64,000 nt of DNA, taken from assembly GCF_900115095.1 (NCBI RefSeq), contig NZ_FOVH01000024.1, forward strand, positions 57,777-121,776, read 5' to 3'. The translations under genes and the position numbers were made by a program. This document shows positions 39,548-48,529 of the stretch, piece after piece. Below the pieces are notes generated by a model that saw nothing but the letters and a program-made list of their open reading frames with translations, was not told the origin of the DNA and did no database searches. The stretch's first letter is position 1. Each line of letters begins with the position of its first letter. Source of the DNA: Actinomadura madurae. Its GTDB lineage: Bacteria > Actinomycetota > Actinomycetes > Streptosporangiales > Streptosporangiaceae.

Positions 39548-40172
39548 GTTCGTCTCGTCCTTCCAGCTCTGTTCCGGCCAGATCCGTTCCGGGTAGGGGG
39601 CTGCGGGCGACCCGCATGGCGAGCCCGAGGGCTCGGTAGAGACCGGTCAGCCAGACGACCTCCTGCAGCCGTCTCCAGCCGAGCCGGTCGACGGCGTCGT
39701 CGAACGCGGCGTCGTCGAGGTCGCCTTCGTCGACGAGGCGGCGGGCCACGCGATGGACGGTGCGCAGCGGCTCGCCGAACCGGGGCACCTCGCCCGCGCG
39801 AATGCTCTCGGCCGCCTCGGGGGCGAGGCCCGCCGCCAGCGCCACCGGACGGTGCCCCGCCCACATGAAGCCGGCGCGCTCCGCGACCGCGACGACCAGG
39901 ATCACCAGCTCACGCTCGATGACCGCCAGGTCCGAGTCACGGAAGCTGGCCGCGGCCTCCAGCACGGCCGCGCCCACGTGCGGGCTCGCCGCCATCAGGT
40001 CGAACGGGCCGACCAGGCGGCCGCCGGAGTCGAAGGGGCTCACACCGAGCGAACCGTCGCCCCAGTCGTCCCGGATCCGGTCGACCAGGCCGCGCTGCGC
40101 GGCGTCGAGGTCGCCGGCCGTCGTCCACGGGGCGCGGCCCAGCCGCGGCGGCCCGCCGGCTGCCGTGCTCAT
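39537..40172 (-). CDS. Carboxymuconolactone decarboxylase-family protein
   Basis: A 211-residue CMD/AhpD-fold protein. The core (LDAAQRGLVDRIRDDWG, ERELVILVVAVAERAGFMWAGHRPVALAAG, FDDAVDRLGWRRLQEVVWLTGLYR) resembles the 4-carboxymuconolactone decarboxylase family. The Cys pair of AhpD is absent (AGFMWAGH), so peroxidase activity is unlikely. Coupled by overlaps to both livF and the ligase gene, it is probably a catabolic enzyme or accessory of the imported acid's pathway. Confidence 0.75.
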   Translation of the reverse strand: MSTAAGGPPRLGRAPWTTAGDLDAAQRGLVDRIRDDWGDGSLGVSPFDSGGRLVGPFDLMAASPHVGAAVLEAAASFRDSDLAVIERELVILVVAVAERAGFMWAGHRPVALAAGLAPEAAESIRAGEVPRFGEPLRTVHRVARRLVDEGDLDDAAFDDAVDRLGWRRLQEVVWLTGLYRALGLAMRVARSPLPGTDLAGTELEGRDERDH

Positions 40173-40876
40173 CGGTCCCCGAGATACGCCTTGCGCACGC
40201 TGTCGGACTTCAACAGCGCGGCACCGGTGTCCTCAAGGACCACCGTGCCGTCGGCGAGGACGTAGCCCCGGTCCGACAGCTCCAGGGCCTTCTGCATGTT
40301 CTGCTCGGCCAGCAGGACCGTGACGCCGGCGGCGGTCACGCGCTCGATCGTGGCGAAGACCTCCCGCACGACGATGGGCGCCAGCCCGAGCGACGGCTCG
40401 TCGAGCACGAGCAGCGACGGCCTGGAGATCAGGGCACGGCCGAGCGCGACCATCTGCTGCTCGCCGCCCGACAGCGTGCCCGCCAGCTGGCGTGGACGGC
40501 GGCCCAGGATCGGGAACAGCTCGTACACCTCGTCCAGCGCGCCGCTCGCCCGGCGCCGGGCCACCGGATGGTGCAGGCCGATCAGCAGGTTGTCGCGCAC
40601 CGACATGTCCTTGAACAGCCGCCGCCCCTCCGGCACCAGGGCGATCCCGAGCGCGGGCCGGTCCGTCGCGGGCCGCCCCGTGATGTCGTCCCCGTCGAAC
40701 GTGACGGTCCCGCCGCTGATGGGCTGCATGCCCATCAGCGCCTTGACCAGGGTGCTCTTGCCGGCGCCGTTCGATCCGACCAGCGAGACGACGGAGCCCG
40801 GCTCGACCCGCAGATCCACCCCGCGCAGAGCGACCGCCTCGCCGTAGCTGACCCTGAGACCCTTGACGTCAAGCAT
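40169..40876 (-). CDS. livF: Branched-chain amino acid-type ABC transporter ATPase LivF
   Basis: A 235-residue ATPase with Walker A GSNGAGKST, LSGGEQQMVALGRAL, LLVLDEPSLGLAPIVV and the AEQNMQKAL switch typical of LivF. It forms the transporter with LivG, LivM, LivH and the binding protein encoded upstream. Liv-type importers outside amino-acid clusters commonly move aromatic or other organic acids, urea or amides, and the catabolic neighbours favour that here. Confidence 0.85.
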   Translation of the reverse strand: MLDVKGLRVSYGEAVALRGVDLRVEPGSVVSLVGSNGAGKSTLVKALMGMQPISGGTVTFDGDDITGRPATDRPALGIALVPEGRRLFKDMSVRDNLLIGLHHPVARRRASGALDEVYELFPILGRRPRQLAGTLSGGEQQMVALGRALISRPSLLVLDEPSLGLAPIVVREVFATIERVTAAGVTVLLAEQNMQKALELSDRGYVLADGTVVLEDTGAALLKSDSVRKAYLGDR

Positions 40877-41597
40877 CGACCACTCCTCCCAGGTAAGCGG
40901 CGACCACGGAGGCCTCGGCCAGCACGTCCTCGGGACGGCCGCTGGCCAGGTTGCGCCCCTGGTTCAGCACGTACATCCGGTCGGCCAAGGTCGCGACCGC
41001 CCGGACGTTGTGCTCGATGTAGACGACGGCGACCCCGCTGTCCCGCAGCGACGAGATCAGCTCCATCCCCTCCTCGGTCTCCGACGGGTTCAGCCCGCCG
41101 AGGACCTCGTCGAGCAGGATCAGCTGCGGATCCAGCGCCAGCGCTCGGGCGATCTCTAGGAACTTGCGCTCGTGGAGGTTCAGGACGTCGACTGGGCGGT
41201 CGGCGTGTTTCCCCAGCCCGACCCGGTCGAGCACGCCGCGGGCGCGCTCCACCGCCGCCGACCTGGCCATGTGGTCCCGGCCGAACATGCACGCGGTCGC
41301 CACGTTCTCGACGACGGTGAACGAGCCCATCGGCCGCGGAACCTGGAAGGTCCGGGCGATCCCCAGGCGGGCGCGCCGGTGCGGACTGGACCGGGTGATG
41401 TCCCTGCCGCGGAACTCCACGGACCCGCCCGTCACCGCGAGCGAGCCCGCGATCCCGCTGAGCAGGGTGGTCTTGCCCGAGCCGTTCGGCCCGACCAGGC
41501 CCACGATCTCGCCTTCCGACACCTCCAGGCCGACGCGGTCGAGGGCGGTCACCCCGCCGAACCGCTTGGTGACGTCGACGCAGCGCAGCAGGGTCAT
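40869..41597 (-). CDS. livG: Branched-chain amino acid-type ABC transporter ATPase LivG
   Basis: A 242-residue ATPase with Walker A GPNGSGKTT, FQVPRPMGSFTVVENV, the signature region LNLHERKFLEIARAL (a variant of LSGGQ), LILLDEVLGGLNPSE and IEHNVRAV. The degenerate signature LNLHERK is found in some LivG-like proteins of aromatic-acid importers. ATG at 41597 overlaps livM by 4 bp, and its 3' end overlaps livF by 8 bp. Confidence 0.8.
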   Translation of the reverse strand: MTLLRCVDVTKRFGGVTALDRVGLEVSEGEIVGLVGPNGSGKTTLLSGIAGSLAVTGGSVEFRGRDITRSSPHRRARLGIARTFQVPRPMGSFTVVENVATACMFGRDHMARSAAVERARGVLDRVGLGKHADRPVDVLNLHERKFLEIARALALDPQLILLDEVLGGLNPSETEEGMELISSLRDSGVAVVYIEHNVRAVATLADRMYVLNQGRNLASGRPEDVLAEASVVAAYLGGVVDA

Positions 41598-42577
41598 CGT
41601 GCTCCTCCCCGGACGCCGAGCGCCGCACCGGCGCGCGAGACGAAGCCGGACACGCCCTGGGGCATCACCGCGATCACGGCCACGAGGCTCAACCCCACGA
41701 TCACCTGCGCCATCTCCGCCGACCCCAGCCCGAGGAGCGCCTCGCGCAGCGTCACGACCAGCCCGGCGCCGATGACCGGCCCCCACCAGCGGCCCATGCC
41801 GCCGAGAATCGCCATCATGATCACGAACAGCGGGATGTTGAGCGCGAAGACCGCGCCCACCTCGACGTAGCCGAGGAACACCGCCTGCGGCGCACCGGCC
41901 AGCCCGGCCAGCGCCCCGCTCACCGCGAAGGCGACGACCTTGTACCGGTAGGTCGGCACGCCCAGGGATTCGGCGACCGCCTCGTCGTCGCGGATCGACC
42001 GCAGGGCCGTGCCCCACCGCGTGGTGGACGTCGCCACGGCCGTGGCCGCGCTCAGCCCGGCCAGAAGAGCGGCCACGATGTACAGGTGGCGCGCGGACGA
42101 GCCGATCCAGCTGCCCGCGGTGTGCTCCCGGACGAACACGCCCGTGCCGCCGTCGAGGAACGACACGTTCGACACCATCGTCATCACGATGAACGCCATC
42201 GCCAGCGTCACCAGGCCGAACAGGTCGCCGGCGAAGCGCGGCGACGAGAACACCGCGAGCCCCACGAGCAGGGCGAGCGCGCCCCCGACCGCGCCCGCGA
42301 CGAGCAGCGCGACGACGAAGGGGGCGTCGGTCGAGCGGAGCACCGCGGCGGCCGCGTAGGTGCCGAGGCCGAAGAAGACGCCGTGGCCGAAGCTCGCGTA
42401 CCCCGAGTTGCCGGAGAACAGGTTCCAGCTGAGCGCCAGCGCGACCCAGATCAGGAACTGGTAGCCGAACGAGACCGCGAAGCCGGAGCCGAACGCGGGG
42501 ACGGCGAGGACGAGCAGCACGCCGACGGCCACGATCAGCAGCGGCCGGCGGAGCGACGGATCAAGCCAGCGATTCAC
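41594..42577 (-). CDS. livM: Branched-chain amino acid-type ABC transporter permease LivM
   Basis: A 327-residue permease with about nine helices. The family signatures are LSWNLFSGNSGYASFGHGVFFGLGTYAAA and TALRSIRDDEAVAESLGVPTYRYKVVAFAVSGALAGLAGA, the coupling region contacting the ATPases. It lies between livH and livG with short overlaps. Confidence 0.85.
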   Translation of the reverse strand: MNRWLDPSLRRPLLIVAVGVLLVLAVPAFGSGFAVSFGYQFLIWVALALSWNLFSGNSGYASFGHGVFFGLGTYAAAAVLRSTDAPFVVALLVAGAVGGALALLVGLAVFSSPRFAGDLFGLVTLAMAFIVMTMVSNVSFLDGGTGVFVREHTAGSWIGSSARHLYIVAALLAGLSAATAVATSTTRWGTALRSIRDDEAVAESLGVPTYRYKVVAFAVSGALAGLAGAPQAVFLGYVEVGAVFALNIPLFVIMMAILGGMGRWWGPVIGAGLVVTLREALLGLGSAEMAQVIVGLSLVAVIAVMPQGVSGFVSRAGAALGVRGGAR

Positions 42578-43472
42578 GGGTGGCTCCCGACGACAGGCGT
42601 TCCCGGAAGAGGCGCGCGAGGGGTTGCAGGGCGAGGAAGGCGAACAGCAGGCCGAACGTCACCGCCGGCGACCACTCCGGCGGGAACCACAGCGACCAGG
42701 CGTTCTGGATCATCATCAGCAGGATCGCCGCGAGCAGCGCGCCGAGCGGCCGGCCGAGCCCGCCCAGCAGGGTCGCCACGACCACGGTGCCGACCCAGTT
42801 CAGCGGCAGGCCGGGCGACAGCGGCATCTTGAGCGCCACCACCATGCCGGTGGCCGCGGCGCTCGCGGCCGCCAGCCCGGAGATGACCAGGGTGATGGGC
42901 AGGATCCGCACGCCGAGGGTCTCGGCGATCGAACCGTCCTGGCGCATCGCCTGGACCGCCCGGCCCCACCGGGTGCGGTGCAGGGCGAGCGCCGACGCCC
43001 CGACCATGACCACCGCGAACACCGCCGCGACGAGGTCGATCGGGGACACCGACAGCGAGCCGACCTGGATGCTCTCGGTGAGCCCCTCCGACAGCCAGGA
43101 CCGCATGCTCCGCAGATCCGGGCTCCAGATCATCGACACGACGCCCTCGGCGGCGATGAACAGGGCGAACGTGAGCAGCAGGCTGGTGAACGCCTCGGCC
43201 TTGATGACGTGCAGGAAGTACTGGACCACCACGCCGACCAGGAAGAACGCCGGCACCGTGACGACCAGCGTCAGGAACGGGCTCCACAGCAGCTCGGTGA
43301 GCAGCGTGTAGGTCAGGTATGCGCCCAGCAGTGTGAGCGAGAGGTGGAAGAAGTCGGGGACGCCGAGGTGGCCCCACTTCATCGTGATCCCCAGCGCGAT
43401 GCTCCCGAACAGGCAGCCCATGAACAGCCCGTTCAGCAACGTCTGCGCCAAGGCCAGCGTCGATACCGCCAT
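42561..43472 (-). CDS. livH: Branched-chain amino acid-type ABC transporter permease LivH
   Basis: A 303-residue permease with the LivH pattern: LLNGLFMGCLFGSIALGITMKWG at the N-terminus and RAVQAMRQDGSIAETLGVRI as coupling loop. ATG at 43472 is chosen because GGAAGGA lies six bases upstream; the frame is open further but without homology. Overlaps livM by 17 bp. Confidence 0.85.
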   Translation of the reverse strand: MAVSTLALAQTLLNGLFMGCLFGSIALGITMKWGHLGVPDFFHLSLTLLGAYLTYTLLTELLWSPFLTLVVTVPAFFLVGVVVQYFLHVIKAEAFTSLLLTFALFIAAEGVVSMIWSPDLRSMRSWLSEGLTESIQVGSLSVSPIDLVAAVFAVVMVGASALALHRTRWGRAVQAMRQDGSIAETLGVRILPITLVISGLAAASAAATGMVVALKMPLSPGLPLNWVGTVVVATLLGGLGRPLGALLAAILLMMIQNAWSLWFPPEWSPAVTFGLLFAFLALQPLARLFRERLSSGATRESLA

Positions 43473-43556
43473 TCTGCGGTCCTTCCGGGTAGCGCGGGTG
43501 CGGCGGGCCGCGTGGGCCCACCGCACCCGCATGGCATGCTCAGGCGAGCGGGACGG

Positions 43557-44867
43557 TCAGGGCTCGTACCGGATCTCGGCTCCCGCGATGTCCTTCGGCC
43601 AGACGAGGACGCGCTTGCCGTCCTGGATCTGCGTCACCCGGTTGAGGTCGGCGCCGTAGTTGTTGTAGCCGTCGAACGACAGCCGGCCGACGATCGTGTC
43701 GACCTTGTTGTCGTTGAGCCAGGCGATGATCTTCTTGTTGTCGACGCCCACCTCGCCGACGGCGGTCAGCAGGATCTGCCAGGCGGCGAATCCGGCGGCC
43801 GCCTGGGTCTCGACCAGCGGGAAGAGCTTCTTCGCCTTGGCCGCCTCGCTGAAGCTCTTGGCGAAGTACCGCGCGATGTCGGTGTCGCCGAGCGGCGCGT
43901 GGTTCTCGTAGATCGAGGAGAGCAGCATCCCCTCGGCCTTGTCCCCGAGGCCCGCGATCGAGGCCGGTGACGGCAGGGCGGCGTACACGGTCTTCGGCTT
44001 GTACCCGATCGTGTCGAACGCCTGGTAGATGTTGGTCACGTCCGCGCCGAGCGAGCCGAGGTAGACCAGGTCCGGTCGCTGGCTGGAGATCCGGGTGGCG
44101 ATGGAGCTGAAGTCCGTCGTGCCCATGTCGTACTGGACCGACCCGGCGATCTTGACGCCGGCGGCCTTGAACGCCTTCTCGATCGCGGCGGTGTAGCTGA
44201 GGGTCGTGGGGAACTTGGCCGTCGCGAGGAACATCGACTTCGGTGCGTGGCCGCTGGACTTGAGCGCCTCGACCAGCGTCTTCGCCTGCGCGTCGAACAT
44301 CTGCGACGGGTCGGAGACGCCGCCGCCGATCTGCCAGCTCGGGAAGTGGTTCTCCCCGATGAGCTTGTCGGGCGCCCCGTTCGTCGCGGTCGGGTACGCG
44401 TAGCCGGCCTTGGTGACCGGACCGGCGCCGGCGAGCGTCGCGGCGCCGCCGTAGGGGCCCATGACGAGGTCGACCTTGTCGCCGATGAGCCGCGAGTAGT
44501 TCGACGTGACCTGGGCCGGGGTCGACTGGTCGTCGAGCACCTTCCACTGGATCGGGCGGCCGTCGATGCCGCCGCACTCGCCGACCCACTCGGCCACGAT
44601 CTCCCCGACCTGCTCGTGGACGAGGCCGGTCGGCGCCAGCGCGCCCGTGAGGCTCAGGGACGCGCCGACCACGATCGGCTTCCCGGTCGGCTTGGTGCCT
44701 TCCTTGCACTCCATGCCTGCGAAGGGGGCGACCAGCTTGGCGTCGGCCAGGCCGGCCGTCGCGTCCCGGTTCTGGGAGGCGTCCTTGACGCCGCCACATG
44801 CCGTTATCACCATGAGGGCCGCCGTGACAGCGGCTATTCCGGCGCCGCGCCTGGGGTGGATGGACAT
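43557..44867 (-). CDS. Liv-type ABC transporter substrate-binding lipoprotein
   Basis: A 436-residue binding protein exported as a lipoprotein (AAVTAALMVITACGG; the lipobox Cys is at about residue 24). The type I periplasmic-binding fold is visible: IVVGASLSLTGALAPTG, KVLDDQSTPAQVTSNYSRLIGDKVDLVMGPYGGAATLA and DLVYLGSLGADV. The first ligand-site residues (SLTGALA) fit the LivK/amide/aromatic-acid group. It is followed after an 84-base gap by livH. The substrate is unknown. Confidence 0.8.
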   Translation of the reverse strand: MSIHPRRGAGIAAVTAALMVITACGGVKDASQNRDATAGLADAKLVAPFAGMECKEGTKPTGKPIVVGASLSLTGALAPTGLVHEQVGEIVAEWVGECGGIDGRPIQWKVLDDQSTPAQVTSNYSRLIGDKVDLVMGPYGGAATLAGAGPVTKAGYAYPTATNGAPDKLIGENHFPSWQIGGGVSDPSQMFDAQAKTLVEALKSSGHAPKSMFLATAKFPTTLSYTAAIEKAFKAAGVKIAGSVQYDMGTTDFSSIATRISSQRPDLVYLGSLGADVTNIYQAFDTIGYKPKTVYAALPSPASIAGLGDKAEGMLLSSIYENHAPLGDTDIARYFAKSFSEAAKAKKLFPLVETQAAAGFAAWQILLTAVGEVGVDNKKIIAWLNDNKVDTIVGRLSFDGYNNYGADLNRVTQIQDGKRVLVWPKDIAGAEIRYEP

Positions 44868-44881
44868 GCTCGTTCCCCTGT

Positions 44882-45682
44882 TCAGTCGTTGAGGAAAGCG
44901 ACAACCCGGCAGGGTGAGGCGCTGGTCCTGGGCAGCTTGATCGGGAAGAAGCCGACCTCGAACCCGGCCGGCGGCAGGGCGGCGAGGTTGTCCAGCTGCT
45001 GGATGATGAACGCCTCCTTGTCGGCGATGGCGAAGTGCCCGTCCCACAGTTCCCTGGGGTCGCCGGTCTTCTCGTAGGCCGCCTTCATCACCGGGAAGGG
45101 GCGGTCCCACGCCATGGCGTCGGTGCCGAGCACGGTCGCTCCCAGGCCCGTCAGGTATCGCGTGCCGTCGCCGCTCATGCCCGGGTAGTTGAAGAACTCG
45201 GGGTCCTTCGGCTGGTAGCGCTCCTGGCCGGTGCGCAGCAGCAGCGCGTCGCCCTGCCGGACCTCGCGGCCCGTCGCGGCGATCGCCTGCTCCAGCGCCT
45301 CGATCGGGATGGCCTCGCCGGGCCTGGCCCAGGGCCGTACGTCGAGCACCATGCCCGGCCGGTACAGCTCCGACAGATCGATGTCGCTGATGGTGCGCGC
45401 CGGCTTGCCCTCGATGAGGCTGCCGCTGTGGAGCGGCGCGTCGACGTGGGTGCCGCAGTGGGTGTTCATCTCCGTGAGCCAGTCCTCGCCCCAGCCCTCC
45501 TGGTTCGGCAGGTGCTCGGGCGGGCAGCCGAAGATGTCGGTCATCCGGTCCCTGCCCTCGCCGCCGGGGCGGAGGTAGTGGATCTTCGGTGCGAGGACGG
45601 TCTCCAGCGCCTTGTACGCCTCGGGGACGAGCTCGCGGTTGGCCGGATCGAGCGTCCGGGACAGGTCGACGAGTGTGGTCAT
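44882..45682 (-). CDS. Cyclase family protein (metal-dependent hydrolase, kynurenine formamidase fold)
   Basis: A 266-residue protein of the putative cyclase family. The metal-binding signature HCGTHVDAPLH (HxGTHxDxPxH) is intact at about residues 75-85. GDALLLRTG and GLGATVLGTDAMAWDRPF are further family landmarks. Members hydrolyse amides, lactones or formamides. ATG at 45682 has AGGAAGG upstream. It follows the FAH-family gene by 19 bases and precedes the binding protein gene, so it probably works on the imported compound. Confidence 0.8.
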   Translation of the reverse strand: MTTLVDLSRTLDPANRELVPEAYKALETVLAPKIHYLRPGGEGRDRMTDIFGCPPEHLPNQEGWGEDWLTEMNTHCGTHVDAPLHSGSLIEGKPARTISDIDLSELYRPGMVLDVRPWARPGEAIPIEALEQAIAATGREVRQGDALLLRTGQERYQPKDPEFFNYPGMSGDGTRYLTGLGATVLGTDAMAWDRPFPVMKAAYEKTGDPRELWDGHFAIADKEAFIIQQLDNLAALPPAGFEVGFFPIKLPRTSASPCRVVAFLND

Positions 45683-45701
45683 GGTGGTTGCCTTCCTGAC
45701 C

Positions 45702-46673
45702 TCAGTAGGGGAGTTGGACACGGTTGCGCAGGACGCCGATGCCGGAGACCTCGAGCTCGATCTCGTCGCCGTCCTTGAGCTCCTTGCCGATCTCGACCGG
45801 GCTGCCGCTCATGACCGTGCCCGTGCCGAGGACCTCGCCGGCGTGGACGGTGCGGCCGAGGCTGAAGTGCGCCACGGCCTCCTCGAAGGAGTGGTGCATC
45901 GTCGAGCTGGACCCGTGGGACCACATCTCCCCGTTGACCCGGGCGGTCAGTTCCAGGTCGTAGGGCGAGGTGATCTCGTCCGCGGTGACGATGCACGGGC
46001 CGAGGGTGTTGGAGCCGTCGAAGTCCTTGCCGCGCGACGGGCCGAGCTGGGAGCCCATCGCGGTCGACTGCAGGTCCCGGCAGCTCCAGTCGTTGAAGAT
46101 CGTGTAGCCGAAGATCGCTTCGGCGGCGTCCTCCGCGCCGATGTCCCGGCCGGTCCGGCCGATGACGGCGGCGAACTCCAGCTCGTAGTCGAGCTGGCGC
46201 GTCTCCCGCGGGGCGACGATGAGGTCGCCCGGCCCGCTGATCGCGGTGTGGTCGGCGTTGTAGTAGATGACCTGCTGGGAGAACACCTCGGGCGTGTCGT
46301 ACCGGCCCGTCGCCACCAGCCGCTCGTACTCCGCCTCGGGGTCGTCCGCCGTGGAGGCGAGCTTGCGCGCCATCCCGCGGAACGCGGGCTGCAGATGCTC
46401 GATGAACAGCGAGCAGTCACGCAGGCGCACGGGATTCGGCAACGGTGCCTTCAGCGTCACCGTCTCCAGGTCGAAGGCGGCGTCCACCGGGTGCAGCTCG
46501 ACCAGCTCGGCCGCGTCGGACAGGGCCGGCTCGCCGCCGCGGATGAGATCGAGCATCGAGGCGAAGCGCGGGTCGCCCTTCGAGGCGGACGTCAGGCTGA
46601 TCGCATACGCGCCCGAACCGTCGATCGCGCCGACGTGGACCTGGCCGTCGGCCGTGAACGTGATGAGCTTCAT
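45702..46673 (-). CDS. Fumarylacetoacetate hydrolase family protein
   Basis: A 323-residue FAH-superfamily enzyme. Metal ligands are visible in LDYELEFAAVIG (the ExE pair) and the FNDWSCRDLQ region; GPSRGKDFDGSNTLGPCIV and SGSPVEIGKELKDGDEIELEVSGIG complete the fold. Family members hydrolyse C-C bonds of acylpyruvates or decarboxylate oxo-acids late in aromatic degradation. First gene of the minus-strand operon 46673-38015, just downstream of the PucR-type regulator. Confidence 0.8.
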   Translation of the reverse strand: MKLITFTADGQVHVGAIDGSGAYAISLTSASKGDPRFASMLDLIRGGEPALSDAAELVELHPVDAAFDLETVTLKAPLPNPVRLRDCSLFIEHLQPAFRGMARKLASTADDPEAEYERLVATGRYDTPEVFSQQVIYYNADHTAISGPGDLIVAPRETRQLDYELEFAAVIGRTGRDIGAEDAAEAIFGYTIFNDWSCRDLQSTAMGSQLGPSRGKDFDGSNTLGPCIVTADEITSPYDLELTARVNGEMWSHGSSSTMHHSFEEAVAHFSLGRTVHAGEVLGTGTVMSGSPVEIGKELKDGDEIELEVSGIGVLRNRVQLPY

Positions 46674-46709
46674 GGCGTCCTCTCGGTCGGTGGGGTTTCA
46701 CCGTGCCGA

Positions 46710-46727
46710 GAGTGACCCGCATCACTC
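46710..46727. promoter_or_regulatory. Inverted repeat before the FAH-Liv operon, operator candidate
   Basis: GAGTGA (46710-46715), six bases, TCACTC (46722-46727): perfect 6-bp arms, 37-54 bases before the FAH-family ATG and just after the PucR-type gene. A plausible operator; no second copy seen. Confidence 0.35.
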
Positions 46728-46763
46728 CAGGGCTTGCCGCGCCATCAATTCAGCGCGCCCCTG

Positions 46764-48413
46764 TCACGCCGTGACATCCTCGTCGACCTCGGAGAACGCG
46801 CGGGTGAGCGCGTGCATCCGGAGCGCGGTCTCCAGCCGGTACCGGTGCTCGACGTCACGGACGTCGACGTCGAGCAGTTCCTCGACACGCGCGATCCGGT
46901 TGCGCACCGTGTTGTAGTGCACGTGCAGAGCCGAGGCCGTGGCGGGGAGGTGGCGGTCGTTGCTCAGGTAGGCGTGCAACGTCTCCACCAGGTCGGTTCC
47001 GCGCTGGTCGTCCGCGTCCAGCAGCGGTCCGAGAGTGTCCCGGACCATCGTGCGCAGATGCCCGAGCGGGACGCTCGCCAGTGGGACGATCCCGAGGTCG
47101 TGCGCGGTCAGAACCGGGGACCTGCCCGTGCCGCGCAGCCCGAGTTCGCACGCGGCCCGCGCCTGGTCGTACGACATCGCGTAATCACCGAGGTCCTGGC
47201 AGGGGCGGCCCAAGCCGGCGACCAGATCGCGGTACGGGACGCGCGCCAGCACCGATTCCAGCCGGGCGCGAACGTCGGGACCGGGCTCCACCAGCGCCAC
47301 CAGCCGTCCCGAACGCACCCCGGTCGTGCACCCGGCGAAGGCGCCGGCGAGGACGTCGGCGAGCTGTGAGTCGCGTCCGACGTCGCCGCGCTTGCTGCCG
47401 ATCACGACGACCTGCCCCTCGTCGGCGGAGAACCCCATGGTGAGGAGCCGCTGCCTGAACGAGTCGGGGTCGGCGATGCGTCCGGTCAGGAGCTGGTCGA
47501 GCATCTCCCCGTGGAGCTGCTCGACGGTCCGCTCGTGCTCCCGCAGGCGGAGGAACTGCAGGCGGAACAGGCCGGTCGCGAGCTCGACGGTCGCGGCGGC
47601 GACCTCGTCGAGATCCACGACGTCGACGACGGACATGGTCAGGCCGCCGGTTCCCTGGAGCTCGCGCCTCCAGACCACCCTGGGGTTGCCGTCCCCGACG
47701 TCCCCCGCCGAGCGGAGCAGCCGGCCGTCACGGTTCCGCAGCTCGACCAGCCCGCCCACCTTGAGAGCCAGAAGGTCCAGCGCAGCGCCGGAGTCCTCCT
47801 GCGCGGCGAGACTGCCCGCGAGCACCGCGCATTCGCGCTGCGCGCCGAGCGTCCGCTCGTACTTCAGTTCGGCGACCCGCACCCGCTCCTCGCGCCGGCC
47901 GTCGACGTCGAGCTGCCGCAACCGGATCGCCAGGTCCTGGCCGATCCGGTCGAGCACCTGCTGCTCCGCCTCGGCCCACGGATAGGGGCGCCGCTGGGCG
48001 GCGTACAGAACGCCGAGCGCCTCGTCGCCCATCAGCAGCGGAACCACGAGCGTCGCCTGGATCCCCTCGTTGTCGATCAGCCGCTTCATCAACGGCACGC
48101 GCCGCGAGTCGTGCCGGTAGTCGCGGCTCATGTACGGCCTGCGCTCCGCCGCCACCCGGCCGCCGATACCCTCCCCGACCTTCAGCCGCCACGCCGACGA
48201 CATCTCGGTCGAGATCAGGCCGGCGTGCGCGCCCATCACCAGGTACTCGCCCTCGATCAGCCCCGCCCAGGACACGGCGCAGCCGAGGGCCTCCACGACG
48301 TGGTCCACGGCGATCTGCAGGGCCTGCGTCGCGTCGTTCGCAGCCAGGAGGCGGCGCAGGAAGGCGGCATCGGTCTCCTGCGGGGCATCCGGGAGAATCG
48401 ACAGAGCAGTCAT
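46764..48413 (-). CDS. PucR/CdaR-type regulator with GAF domain
   Basis: A 549-residue regulator. A GAF domain occupies about 25-180 (TQALQIAVDHVVEALGCAVSWAGLIEGEYLVMGAHAG, LVVPLLMGDEALGVLYAAQRR), a linker and GGDEF-like CdaR region follow, and the C-terminus is an HTH_30 domain (HLPATASALHVHYNTVRNRIARVEELLDVDV, about 490-525). Such proteins activate catabolic operons in response to a small aromatic or purine-like effector bound by GAF. It is encoded just upstream of the FAH-Liv operon on the same strand. ATG 48413 is chosen at the start of the conserved region. Confidence 0.8.
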   Translation of the reverse strand: MTALSILPDAPQETDAAFLRRLLAANDATQALQIAVDHVVEALGCAVSWAGLIEGEYLVMGAHAGLISTEMSSAWRLKVGEGIGGRVAAERRPYMSRDYRHDSRRVPLMKRLIDNEGIQATLVVPLLMGDEALGVLYAAQRRPYPWAEAEQQVLDRIGQDLAIRLRQLDVDGRREERVRVAELKYERTLGAQRECAVLAGSLAAQEDSGAALDLLALKVGGLVELRNRDGRLLRSAGDVGDGNPRVVWRRELQGTGGLTMSVVDVVDLDEVAAATVELATGLFRLQFLRLREHERTVEQLHGEMLDQLLTGRIADPDSFRQRLLTMGFSADEGQVVVIGSKRGDVGRDSQLADVLAGAFAGCTTGVRSGRLVALVEPGPDVRARLESVLARVPYRDLVAGLGRPCQDLGDYAMSYDQARAACELGLRGTGRSPVLTAHDLGIVPLASVPLGHLRTMVRDTLGPLLDADDQRGTDLVETLHAYLSNDRHLPATASALHVHYNTVRNRIARVEELLDVDVRDVEHRYRLETALRMHALTRAFSEVDEDVTA

Positions 48414-48529
48414 CAGCCACTCCTGATGTCCTTGAGCCGAAATCAGTGATCTTGTCCGCTGACCGGGATGTGCTGATAAGGGGTTTTCGCAGCTCACCAC
48501 ACATCCGGCGTGCGGTCCAGACCCAGGGT

